Source: an uncultured Collinsella sp. (GTDB taxonomy: Bacteria; Actinomycetota; Coriobacteriia; Coriobacteriales; Coriobacteriaceae). Taken from it: a stretch of 8,622 nt of DNA. A program made the position numbers and the translations under genes. Below the pieces are notes generated by a model. It was not told where the DNA came from, ran no database searches, and worked only from the letters and a program-made list of their open reading frames with translations. Positions 1-6,165 of the stretch are shown piece after piece. The stretch is taken from contig URZJ01000069.1 in assembly GCA_900552395.1 (NCBI GenBank), positions 1 to 8,622 of the forward strand. Reading direction: 5' to 3'. How positions within the stretch are numbered: the first letter of the stretch is position 1; the number at the start of each line of letters is the position of its first letter.

Positions 1-171
1 CGTCGCGGGCTACGTATTGCCAAGGATGACATGGCACAGTTTTCGCGCGCTGTGGAACGCGACTTTAATGACCTTGCCGCCCGGTACTATCTCAACCTTT
101 GCGGCGACCCAAAGATCCGTGTTTCGCGTGATCGAATCACCGTGACCTTTGATCTTGCCAAAGAGGAATAG
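1..171 (+). CDS. 3' end of an unidentified protein gene (partial)
   Basis: Frame 1 is open from the first base to a TAG at 169-171 and gives a 56-residue C-terminal tail; the start lies outside the window. The tail is charged and probably helical (around KDDMAQFSRAVERDF), with a short strand-like end (IRVSRDRITVTFDL) finishing in KEE. I do not recognise a family. The synteny that I recall for this region (recA/recX/rny neighbourhood) suggested RNase Y or RecX, but the tail does not resemble the RNase Y C-terminus. The next gene begins 74 bp downstream, so cotranscription is possible. Codon use matches the neighbours. I am confident that it is coding, not what it encodes. Confidence 0.6.
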   Translation, partial: RRGLRIAKDDMAQFSRAVERDFNDLAARYYLNLCGDPKIRVSRDRITVTFDLAKEE

Positions 172-177
172 TGCCTT

Positions 178-195
178 TACCGAGTCCACTCGGTA
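178..195. repeat. Perfect 7-bp palindrome just after the upstream stop codon
   Basis: TACCGAG and CTCGGTA (178-184 and 189-195) are perfect inverted repeats around the 4-base loop TCCA. The element begins 7 bases after the TAG at 169-171. No T-run follows, so it is a poor intrinsic terminator. It could be a weak terminator, an RNA end-stabilising hairpin or an operator for the spoVS gene. A very weak promoter reading (TTTACC 176-181, 17-base spacer, TACAGT 199-204) would place it inside the spacer. Confidence 0.35.
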
Positions 196-245
196 CGATA
201 CAGTTATTGCAGTTAAAACGTACTTTTAAATGCAGGAGTTTCTTC

Positions 246-563
246 ATGGATTGCCTGAAGGTATCAAGCAAATCATCGCCCGCGTCCGTTGCCGGCGCCA
301 TCGCCGGCATGGTCAAGGATGGTGTACCCGTCAACATCCAGTGTGTCGGCGCCGGTGCCGTCAACCAGGCCATTAAGGCCGTTGCTATCGCGCGCGGTTT
401 TTTGATTCCAACCGGTTTTGATATTTCCTGCGCGCCCGTGTTCTCCGACATCCTCATTAACGGGGAGTCGCGCACGGCCATCCGCCTTTCTATCTACGTT
501 CACCAGATCAATCGAGCTGCTATGGATAACGTCGTCATGGATGATGTTAAGCCTGTGGCATAG
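246..563 (+). CDS. spoVS: SpoVS-domain protein (stage V sporulation protein S family)
   Basis: This 105-residue protein carries the SpoVS domain across residues 1-85. It opens with LKVSSKSSPASVAGAIAG and contains the family hallmark GAGAVNQAIKAVAIARG at about 35-51, then a GESRTAIRL segment. SpoVS proteins are small nucleic-acid-binding proteins of the Alba-like fold that affect sporulation and septation in Bacillus; the role in non-sporulating bacteria is unclear. The ATG at 246 is chosen because AGGAG (234-238) sits 7 bases before it and the domain begins right there; upstream in-frame codons back to GTG 171 do not resemble the family. About 20 C-terminal residues (HQINRAAMDNVVMDDVKPVA) extend beyond the usual length of roughly 86 residues. 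It precedes miaB by 39 bp and may share its transcript. Confidence 0.9.
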   Translation: MDCLKVSSKSSPASVAGAIAGMVKDGVPVNIQCVGAGAVNQAIKAVAIARGFLIPTGFDISCAPVFSDILINGESRTAIRLSIYVHQINRAAMDNVVMDDVKPVA

Positions 564-602
564 CTTCTGCTTGCCTCGTTTCGCTCCCCATCGTTAGGAC
601 TT

Positions 603-1979
603 ATGCACATGGACCAGCGTTCCGTACGCGATATTCTTGCCGGTAAAACCTACTTTATCCGCACCTTTGGCTGCCAGATGAATCAGCACGACTCCGAGCG
701 TGTGAGCGGTCTGCTTGATTCGTATGGCTGCCTCATGGCGCTCGATCCCGCGCATGCCGATATCGTTGTCTTCATGACGTGCTGCGTGCGCGAGGCCGCC
801 GATACTCGCCTGTACGGTCAGTGCAATTCCTGCAAAAACCTGCCGCCTTCGCCTTCGGGCAAGCGCGTGGTTGCCGTTGGCGGTTGCATCGCGCAGCGCG
901 ATGGCGAGGGCCTGCTCACCAACGTCGATAACGTCAATGTCATCTTTGGCACGCATTCCATCGCGCATGTGGCCGAGCTCATTGCCGAGGCGTTCCTTGA
1001 TGGCAAGCGTCATATCCGCACCAATGAGCATGAGGATACGGATGCCATGAGCATGCCGTGGCATCGCGAGACTCAGTATCACGCCTGGGTGCCCATCATG
1101 ACGGGCTGCAATAATTTCTGCACCTATTGCATCGTGCCGTACGTGCGTGGTCGCGAAAAGAGCCGCCCCTTCGAGGAGATTGTCGACGAGGTGACCGGTT
1201 TGGTGCGCCAGGGCGTGCGTGAGATTACGCTGCTGGGCCAAAACGTTAACTCATATGGTCGCGATCTGTTTGGCAAGCCGCGTTTTGCCGATCTGCTGCG
1301 TGCCGTGGGCGATACGGGCGTGGAGCGCATCTTCTTTACGTCTTCGCATCCCAAGGACCTGTTGCCCGAGACCATCGACGCCATGGCCGAGACGCCTGCC
1401 GTTATGCCGCAGCTGCATTTGGCCGTCCAGTCAGGTTCGACGCGGATCCTCAAAGAGATGAATCGCCGTTATACACGCGAGGACTATCTGGGCCTTGTCG
1501 ATCGCATTCGCAACCGCATGCCCGATATCGCGCTCTCGACCGACATTATCGTTGGCTTCCCGGGTGAGACTGAAGAAGACTTTGAGCAGACGCTCTCACT
1601 TGCCGAGACGGTCCGCTATGCTCAGGCCTATACCTTCATCTATTCCAAGCGCGCCGGTACCCCGGCCGCCGAGATTGACGATCCTACGCCGCATGAGGTT
1701 ATTCTCGAGCGTTTCAACCGTCTGGTTAAGGTTATCGAGACCACGGCACACGAGTATAACCAGGGTGAGCTTCATACTGTGGTTCCGGCGCTCATTGAGG
1801 GAACGAGTAAAAAGAACGACGCGGTCCTGCTGGGCAAGAGTCCCAAGAATCAGACCGTGCATGCGCCTATCCCCGAGGGTTACAGCATCGATCAGCTTGT
1901 TGGTAAGATCGTTGATGTTGACGTTGACGTTGCCAAGACCTGGTATTTGTCCGGCTCCGTTGTGGGCGAGCCGCGCTAA
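603..1979 (+). CDS. miaB: tRNA-2-methylthio-N6-dimethylallyladenosine synthase MiaB
   Basis: A radical-SAM methylthiotransferase that adds the 2-methylthio group to i6A37 in tRNAs reading U-starting codons. At 458 residues it is a normal length. The N-terminal MTTase domain starts with FGCQMNQHDSE (Cys24), continues with TCCVRE (Cys60) and GGCIAQ (Cys95), the three ligands of the auxiliary 4Fe-4S cluster. The radical-SAM motif CNNFCTYC gives Cys169, Cys173 and Cys176. A C-terminal TRAM RNA-binding domain covers about residues 385-455. Extra cysteines (61, 74, 77) are not standard ligands. The start is ambiguous: ATG 603 is only 3 bases after AGGA (596-599), whereas ATG 609 has a better 9-base spacing and would remove two residues. 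Its TAA overlaps the miaA ATG by one base, and the neighbour makes its substrate, which favours MiaB over RimO or MtaB. Confidence 0.96.
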   Translation: MHMDQRSVRDILAGKTYFIRTFGCQMNQHDSERVSGLLDSYGCLMALDPAHADIVVFMTCCVREAADTRLYGQCNSCKNLPPSPSGKRVVAVGGCIAQRDGEGLLTNVDNVNVIFGTHSIAHVAELIAEAFLDGKRHIRTNEHEDTDAMSMPWHRETQYHAWVPIMTGCNNFCTYCIVPYVRGREKSRPFEEIVDEVTGLVRQGVREITLLGQNVNSYGRDLFGKPRFADLLRAVGDTGVERIFFTSSHPKDLLPETIDAMAETPAVMPQLHLAVQSGSTRILKEMNRRYTREDYLGLVDRIRNRMPDIALSTDIIVGFPGETEEDFEQTLSLAETVRYAQAYTFIYSKRAGTPAAEIDDPTPHEVILERFNRLVKVIETTAHEYNQGELHTVVPALIEGTSKKNDAVLLGKSPKNQTVHAPIPEGYSIDQLVGKIVDVDVDVAKTWYLSGSVVGEPR

Positions 1980-2917
1980 TGGTTTCTCCCGGGGCAGGTC
2001 TTTCCGCCGTTGCGATCGTCGGTCCGACGGCGGTTGGTAAGAGTGATGTTGCCGACCGTTTGGCAGCTCGTCTTTCGTCCGAAGTGCTGTCGTGCGATGC
2101 GATGCAAATCTATCGCGGCATGGACATCGGTACCGCAAAGATGGTGCCCGATGAGTGCACGGCGCCGCTGCGTCTCGTCGACATTGTAGAGCCGGGTGTG
2201 GCATATTCTGCTGCGCTTTATCAGGCCGACGCTCGCGCGCATGTTGAACGTCTCCTTGGTTCGGGTTGCCTGCCGGTTTTTTGCGGAGGTACGGGGCTGT
2301 ATCTCAAGGCCGCCCTCGATGAGATGGACTTTCCCTCGGGTGAACTTGAGGACGATCGTCGTGCGGGCTATCAGGAGCTTGCCGAGCGTATTGGCGAGGA
2401 AGAACTGCATGCCTTGCTTGCCGAGCGCGATCCAGAATCGGCTGCTGTTATTCATCCCCATAACGTGCGCCGTGTGATTCGTGCGCTCGAGATGCATGAT
2501 GATGGCGTCTCCTATGCGCAGCAAAAGTCGCAGTTTAGTGTTCCGCACGAGCATTATCATGCCCTATGGTTTGGTCTGACGCGTAATCGCGAGGTGCTCT
2601 ACGAGCGCATTAACCAGCGCGTCGATCTGATGTTTGAGCAGGGTCTTGTCGATGAGGTCCGCGGTCTTATGGGCCAGGGGCTGGGAGATGCCCTGACGTC
2701 GATGCAGGCAATTGGCTATAAAGAGATCATTGATGCTTTCAATGGCGTGATGAGCATGGATGAGGCTCGCGAACTCATTAAGATGCGTTCGCGTCGTTAT
2801 GCCAAGCGTCAGCTTTCGTGGTTTAAGCGCGATGACCGTATCGTGTGGTTTGATATGGATGAATGTACGATCGATGAGGTCGTTGAGGATATCCTGCATC
2901 GTATTGAGGCTGCCTAA
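1979..2917 (+). CDS. miaA: tRNA dimethylallyltransferase MiaA
   Basis: This 312-residue enzyme transfers the dimethylallyl group from DMAPP to A37 of tRNA, producing the i6A that MiaB then methylthiolates. The P-loop GPTAVGKS is at residues 15-22. The conserved stretch DAMQIYRGMDIGTAK begins at Asp40, the position matching the catalytic Asp of the family. FCGGTGLYLKA, NVRRVIRALE and the late segment SMQAIGYKEI are further family signatures. The start codon ATG is embedded in TAATG with the miaB stop, so translation is probably coupled; the only upstream purine-rich stretch is the weak GGGCGAG. The end overlaps hflX in the same TAATG fashion. Length and motifs are complete, with no sign of damage. 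Confidence 0.97.
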   Translation: MVSPGAGLSAVAIVGPTAVGKSDVADRLAARLSSEVLSCDAMQIYRGMDIGTAKMVPDECTAPLRLVDIVEPGVAYSAALYQADARAHVERLLGSGCLPVFCGGTGLYLKAALDEMDFPSGELEDDRRAGYQELAERIGEEELHALLAERDPESAAVIHPHNVRRVIRALEMHDDGVSYAQQKSQFSVPHEHYHALWFGLTRNREVLYERINQRVDLMFEQGLVDEVRGLMGQGLGDALTSMQAIGYKEIIDAFNGVMSMDEARELIKMRSRRYAKRQLSWFKRDDRIVWFDMDECTIDEVVEDILHRIEAA

Positions 2918-4206
2918 TGGCCCGTTTCCCCCTTGTTCCCACGGCACCCGAGCCCGAGCGTGCCATTTTAGTTGGTGTTGAGTGGCGCGACAATGCATGG
3001 CCGCTCGATCGCTCGCTTGATGAGCTGGAGCGTCTTGCCCACACAGCTGGTGCTCAGTGCGTGGCACGCTTGTCGCAGCGTTTGGTAAAGCCGTATCCTA
3101 AATCGTTTATCGGTTCCGGCAAGGTAGAAGAGCTGTGCGGCCTGGTGCATCGCATGGATGCCGATGTCGTTATTTTTGACGACGACCTGACGCCCTCGCA
3201 GCAATCCTATTTGGAGAAAGCTGTGGGCGAGCCGGTAAAGATTATCGATCGTACAGCACTGATCCTGGATATCTTTGGCCTGCATGCTCAGACGCGTGAG
3301 GGACGCCTGCAGGTACAGCTGGCACAGCTTCAATATTTGTTGCCTCGCCTGCGTGGCATGTGGAGCCATCTCGCCAAGGAGCAGACGCGCGGCGGCATCG
3401 GCTCACGTTTTGGTCAGGGCGAAAGTCAGCTCGAGGTCGACCGTCGCCTCATTCGTAATAAGATCGCTGCGCTTCGTCGTGAGCTCAAGCAGGTTGAACA
3501 GCGTCGCGATGTTCAATCCAAGAGTCGCATTGAGTCACCGGCGTTTCGCGTCGCGTTAGCCGGTTATACCAATGCCGGTAAATCGACGTTACTCAATCGT
3601 CTGACCGGCTCTACGGTACTTTCGCAGGACAAGCTGTTTGCTACGCTCGACCCGACGACGCGTTCGTATCGTCTGCCCGGCGGTCGCGGCATGACGATTA
3701 CCGATACCGTCGGCTTTATTCAAAAGCTGCCCCATGGTCTGGTCGATGCCTTTAAATCGACGCTGTCCGAGGTTTTGGGTGCCGATCTAATTCTCAAAGT
3801 CGTAGATGCGTCTGACGAGGACTATGAGCGGCAGCTGGAGGCTGTCGACCGCGTGCTTGATGGGATCGGCGCCGGAGAGCGTTTAACGCTGACCGTATTC
3901 AATAAAATCGATCTTCTCGATAGCGTCGATCGATTGAGTTTCCGTTGTCGCTATCCGGAGGCCGTTCTGTTCTCGGCCCAAACGGGCGAGGGGCTCGACG
4001 ATCTCGTCGACCGGATTGCTCGCGAGGCTGCTGCCACCGATGTGTTGCTCTCCGCTGATATCCCGTATCGCGAGGGCGCTCTCATCACGCTGGTGCATGA
4101 GCAGGGAACCCTTCTGCATGAGGAATATCTCGAGGACGGCGTTCGCATTGTGGCGAAGTTGCCGGCTCGTATTGCACCGCGGCTCGAGCGCTATCGTACG
4201 GAATAA
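2917..4206 (+). CDS. hflX: Ribosome-splitting GTPase HflX
   Basis: A 429-residue cytoplasmic GTPase of the Obg-HflX group. In E. coli and other species HflX binds the 50S subunit and splits stalled or stress-arrested 70S ribosomes. The N-terminal HflX domain contains KSFIGSGKVEEL and a basic coiled-coil region (about 165-205) with GGIGSRFGQGE. The G domain has G1 GYTNAGKS (216-223), G3 DTVGF (263-267), G4 NKID (329-332) and G5 SAQTG (353-357). The start lies in TAATG with the miaA stop, and GAGG (2906-2909) gives a 7-base spacing, so it has its own ribosome binding site. miaA-hflX adjacency is a classic arrangement (also seen in E. coli). The last 16 bp overlap the convergent acyltransferase gene, leaving no intergenic terminator space. 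Confidence 0.96.
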   Translation: MARFPLVPTAPEPERAILVGVEWRDNAWPLDRSLDELERLAHTAGAQCVARLSQRLVKPYPKSFIGSGKVEELCGLVHRMDADVVIFDDDLTPSQQSYLEKAVGEPVKIIDRTALILDIFGLHAQTREGRLQVQLAQLQYLLPRLRGMWSHLAKEQTRGGIGSRFGQGESQLEVDRRLIRNKIAALRRELKQVEQRRDVQSKSRIESPAFRVALAGYTNAGKSTLLNRLTGSTVLSQDKLFATLDPTTRSYRLPGGRGMTITDTVGFIQKLPHGLVDAFKSTLSEVLGADLILKVVDASDEDYERQLEAVDRVLDGIGAGERLTLTVFNKIDLLDSVDRLSFRCRYPEAVLFSAQTGEGLDDLVDRIAREAAATDVLLSADIPYREGALITLVHEQGTLLHEEYLEDGVRIVAKLPARIAPRLERYRTE

Positions 4207-4895
4207 ACGATTTCTAGCACGCCTAGAATGACTGGCTGATGGAGCAGGTAGAACGGTAAGGCATGCCGACCCAGGACTGCGAGCGCCGGGATAGGATTGG
4301 CGTATGCCCATGCTGGCGCTTCGAGACTTGATGCTTGTGCTGCCTGGGCAGCAAAAAAGCCGGTAAGGTACATAAAGACAAACGGTATGAGCGGATAGTA
4401 ATCTCCCGAAACAAAACCCGGGCCTGGGAATCCAAGCCATGCCAGGTAGGGGAGTGGGTAGACCGCCTTTGGAATGCCCCAGGTTAGGGCAAAAAGAACA
4501 AGGCACGCTGCGATGCCCCATGAGCCCGGTAATTTTTGGAGTAACGGACGGGTGAACGCAACCACCGCGGTGCACACCGCCATGCAATAAATGATGCCAA
4601 AGTTCACTGAATCGTCGACCGATACGAGCGTTGTTGCGATCCAGACGACCAAAGCTGCGGCAGCGTACTTAGCCGCTCGTTTGGCATTGTTGCGTGAGAG
4701 CGTGCACATCCAACCCGCGATAAACAAAAATACCCAGCTGATGCTGGCGCGCCAGACGTCTTGAAAGACAGTCTGGGTAAACCAAGGCATATCCCAGCCG
4801 TACAGGTAGGCGAGATCATAGCAAGCGTGAAAACCTGCCATAGAAATCATCGTAAACCCGCGGACGGTATCAAAGATGGTTATGCGTTTTTGCAT
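4191..4895 (-). CDS. HGSNAT/DUF1624-family membrane acyltransferase
   Basis: This 234-residue polytopic membrane protein is of the heparan-alpha-glucosaminide N-acetyltransferase catalytic-domain family (formerly DUF1624), about seven hydrophobic segments by eye. Supporting motifs are the N-terminal FDTVRG (Asp9-Arg12), HACYD (His23, Asp27) in the first membrane helix, FLFIAGW in the second, and the C-terminal LGRHALPFYLLHQP. In animals the relative moves acetyl groups from acetyl-CoA across the membrane to glucosamine; bacterial members are mostly uncharacterised and may modify cell-envelope glycans. Substrate here is unknown. Its ATG forms TAATG with the lexA stop and has no clear ribosome binding site of its own, so its translation should depend on lexA and its expression should be SOS-linked. 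The stop lies inside the 3' end of hflX on the other strand. Confidence 0.85.
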   Translation of the reverse strand: MQKRITIFDTVRGFTMISMAGFHACYDLAYLYGWDMPWFTQTVFQDVWRASISWVFLFIAGWMCTLSRNNAKRAAKYAAAALVVWIATTLVSVDDSVNFGIIYCMAVCTAVVAFTRPLLQKLPGSWGIAACLVLFALTWGIPKAVYPLPYLAWLGFPGPGFVSGDYYPLIPFVFMYLTGFFAAQAAQASSLEAPAWAYANPIPALAVLGRHALPFYLLHQPVILGVLEIVYSVR

Positions 4896-5539
4896 TACGA
4901 GAACCGGCGCATCAAGCCGACGACTTTGCCCAGGATAACGGGATTCGTTGCATAGATAGGTTCCATGGTGTCGTTCTCGGGCTGCAAGCGCACACGCCCC
5001 TGCTCCTTGTAGAACGTCTTGACGGTCGCCGAACCATCAATCATGGCCACGACAATTTCGCCGTTCATGGCACTCTTTTGTTCACGGACGATGATGTAAT
5101 CGCCATTGAAGATGCCGACATTGATCATTGAGCTCCCATGCACCTCAAGGATAAAGGAACCCTGATCAGTGGCGATTTCGGTCGGGATAGTAAACGTGTC
5201 TTCGATATTCTGCTCTGCCAGAATGGGAATCCCAGCCGCGACGCGACCAACGAGCGGTAGCGAGACCGTTCCGCGAGGTGCGGTGGGCTCGTCAGATTTG
5301 GAAATTGAGACAGAGGAACCATCCTCGTTAAAGAGTTCCAGGGCGCGCGGTTTGGTGGCATCGCGCTTGAGTAGCCCGCGCGCCTCCAGGGCAGAGAGAT
5401 GGGCGTGCACGGTGCTGGGGGAGGAAAGGCCCACGGCAGAAGCCATCTCGCGCACGCTGGGCGGATAACCCTTCTCCTGCTGATATTCCTTGATGAAGTC
5501 GTAAATTTGCTGCTGACGCTTGGTAATTTTGCGAGCCAT
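4895..5539 (-). CDS. lexA: SOS repressor LexA (self-cleaving, S24 family)
   Basis: This 214-residue LexA represses DNA-damage genes until RecA filaments trigger its self-cleavage. The winged-helix DNA-binding domain covers residues 1-65 (KRQQQIYDFI, YPPSVREMASAVGLSSPSTV, GLLKRD, KPRA). The cleavage site is Ala102-Gly103 within VGRVAAGIPI. The catalytic Ser137 lies in GSSM and the general-base Lys174 in TVKTFYK, so it should be cleavage competent. ATG 5539 is chosen because AGAGAGGA ends 7 bases upstream and MARKITKRQ aligns with other LexA starts; in-frame ATG and longer options up to 5644 would read back through the operators. The intergenic side holds three LexA boxes, so autoregulation is expected. 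The TAA overlaps the downstream acyltransferase start. Confidence 0.96.
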   Translation of the reverse strand: MARKITKRQQQIYDFIKEYQQEKGYPPSVREMASAVGLSSPSTVHAHLSALEARGLLKRDATKPRALELFNEDGSSVSISKSDEPTAPRGTVSLPLVGRVAAGIPILAEQNIEDTFTIPTEIATDQGSFILEVHGSSMINVGIFNGDYIIVREQKSAMNGEIVVAMIDGSATVKTFYKEQGRVRLQPENDTMEPIYATNPVILGKVVGLMRRFS

Positions 5540-5563
5540 CAGGGCATCCTCTCTACCCATGTC

Positions 5564-5575
5564 AAACAAATGTTC
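5564..5575. promoter_or_regulatory. LexA box 1 (imperfect)
   Basis: AAACAAATGTTC matches GAACNNNNGTTC in all but the first base, and the right half continues as GTTCGA, the extended form common in Gram-positive and actinobacterial LexA sites. It is closest to the lexA start codon, about 25 bp upstream of it, so on the lexA transcript it would lie in the leader. Confidence 0.65.
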
Positions 5576-5584
5576 GAATTTTGC

Positions 5585-5612
5585 TTGACAGGAACAACTG
5601 TTCGAAGATAAT
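5585..5612 (+). promoter_or_regulatory. Sigma-70-type promoter of the LysM gene
   Basis: A perfect -35 TTGACA (5585-5590) is followed after 16 bases by GATAAT (5607-5612), five of six matches to TATAAT. Transcription would start near 5619 and give a leader of about 80 bases to the ATG at 5700 or 5703. The LexA box in the spacer makes this a textbook SOS-repressible promoter, inferred from layout alone. Confidence 0.75.
5592..5603. promoter_or_regulatory. LexA box 2 (consensus)
   Basis: GAACAACTGTTC is a perfect GAACNNNNGTTC site, flanked on the right by GA. It lies wholly within the spacer between TTGACA (5585-5590) and GATAAT (5607-5612), so bound LexA would directly block RNA polymerase at the LysM-gene promoter. 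Its centre is exactly 28 bp from those of the boxes on either side. Confidence 0.88.
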
Positions 5613-5619
5613 AATAACC

Positions 5620-5631
5620 GAACATTCGTTC
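5620..5631. promoter_or_regulatory. LexA box 3 (consensus)
   Basis: GAACATTCGTTC is a perfect GAACNNNNGTTC site, preceded by C (CGAAC). It lies 8 bp after the + strand -10 hexamer, near the expected transcription start of the LysM gene. If the minus-strand TATTAT (5613-5608 or 5616-5611) is the lexA -10, the box would occupy that promoter's spacer. Confidence 0.85.
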
Positions 5632-5699
5632 TCGCGCTAGACATTTTTGTCCGCGCGGTTTGATAAAACTGTTCTCAGCAAAACACGCGAGAGGAGAAC

Positions 5700-6152
5700 A
5701 TGATGAACGTAACGAATATGGTCCAGGGAAACCTCGCCCTTAAGCTCGAGACGCCTGCAGAACCCACTTTTACGGTTGTTCAGGGTGGCCGCTCCGGCTT
5801 TCGGCCTTTGACCGTAAAGCCTGCGCGCAATCAGCAGGCTGTAGTCGCGCCGGCCCGCGTTGCCCTGAAGGTTCCGACGATTGTCGCCGTCGCCGTTGCG
5901 CTTACGCTCTTCTTTGTCCTCGCTATGTCGGTCTTTAGCGCTCGTCACGCCGCGTATGCCGAGTCCGTTTCCAACATTACCTACGAGACCATTCGCGTTC
6001 AGCCTGGCGATTCTCTTTGGTCGCTTGCCGAAGAATATCCAATCGAAGGCCTTTCCACGCAAGAGACTTCCGACATGATCCGTAGCGTCAATCATCTGGA
6101 GCATGGTTCGCTCGCCGCCGGTGCGCATCTTAAGGTTCCTGCTCGTTCGTAA
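5700..6152 (+). CDS. Membrane-anchored LysM protein, probable SOS cell-division inhibitor (YneA/Rv2719c-like)
   Basis: A 150-residue protein with a cytoplasmic, proline- and basic-rich N-terminus (1-57), one transmembrane helix (about 60-81, VPTIVAVAVALTLFFVLAMS) and an extracellular LysM domain (about 95-147). The LysM shows IRVQPGDSLWSLAEEY, a central helix pair and the closing LAAGAHLKVP; LysM binds peptidoglycan. Small TM-LysM proteins divergent from lexA are the SOS division inhibitors YneA of Bacillus and Rv2719c (ChiZ) of Mycobacterium, and the gene order lexA / LysM / nrdR matches Mycobacterium. Division inhibition is therefore inferred from architecture, position and the LexA-blocked promoter. 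Two ATGs are in tandem: 5700 lies 3 bases after AGGAG (5692-5696), 5703 lies 6 bases after it and may be the real start. No catalytic hydrolase domain is present. Confidence 0.85.
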   Translation: MMNVTNMVQGNLALKLETPAEPTFTVVQGGRSGFRPLTVKPARNQQAVVAPARVALKVPTIVAVAVALTLFFVLAMSVFSARHAAYAESVSNITYETIRVQPGDSLWSLAEEYPIEGLSTQETSDMIRSVNHLEHGSLAAGAHLKVPARS

Positions 6153-6165
6153 TCATTATCGCGCT

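Larger units (their letters stand above)
5540..5699. promoter_or_regulatory. Divergent lexA / LysM-gene control region
   Basis: These 160 bp between the two divergent starts contain three LexA-type boxes with centres at 5569.5, 5597.5 and 5625.5, a + strand sigma-70-like promoter, and an AT-rich segment ATAATAATA (5608-5616). Read on the minus strand that segment gives TATTAT, a plausible -10 for lexA, with box 3 then falling between -10 and -35; no convincing lexA -35 is visible. A second, weaker + strand option is TAGACA (5638-5643) with TGATAA or GATAAA at 5661-5667, which would leave a leader of under 30 bases. Confidence 0.75.

Noticed and set aside
594..1241. Long minus-strand ORF (215 residues) opposite miaB
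   Set aside because: It lies within the well-supported miaB gene, has no ribosome binding site and no recognisable domain, and is a mirror of GC-rich codon use.
1596..2560. Minus-strand ORFs opposite miaB and miaA (1596-2204, 1976-2560)
   Set aside because: They are shadows of complete, motif-rich + strand genes.
4212..4228. TTCTAG-CACGC-CTAGAA hairpin just after the hflX stop as a terminator
   Set aside because: The stem is only 6 bp and AT-rich, no T-run follows, and it lies within the acyltransferase coding sequence.
3883..4587. 234-residue minus-strand ORF across the hflX end and the acyltransferase gene
   Set aside because: It overlaps both real genes in another frame and has no coherent domain; the frame at 4191-4895 carries the membrane-enzyme motifs.
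5540..5644. Longer lexA start up to 5644
   Set aside because: It would translate through the LexA boxes; the ATG at 5539 has the ribosome binding site and the conserved LexA N-terminus.
5663..5674. A possible fourth LexA box around ACTGTTC
   Set aside because: Only the GTTC half is present; the left half reads ATAA and it does not keep the 28-bp spacing.
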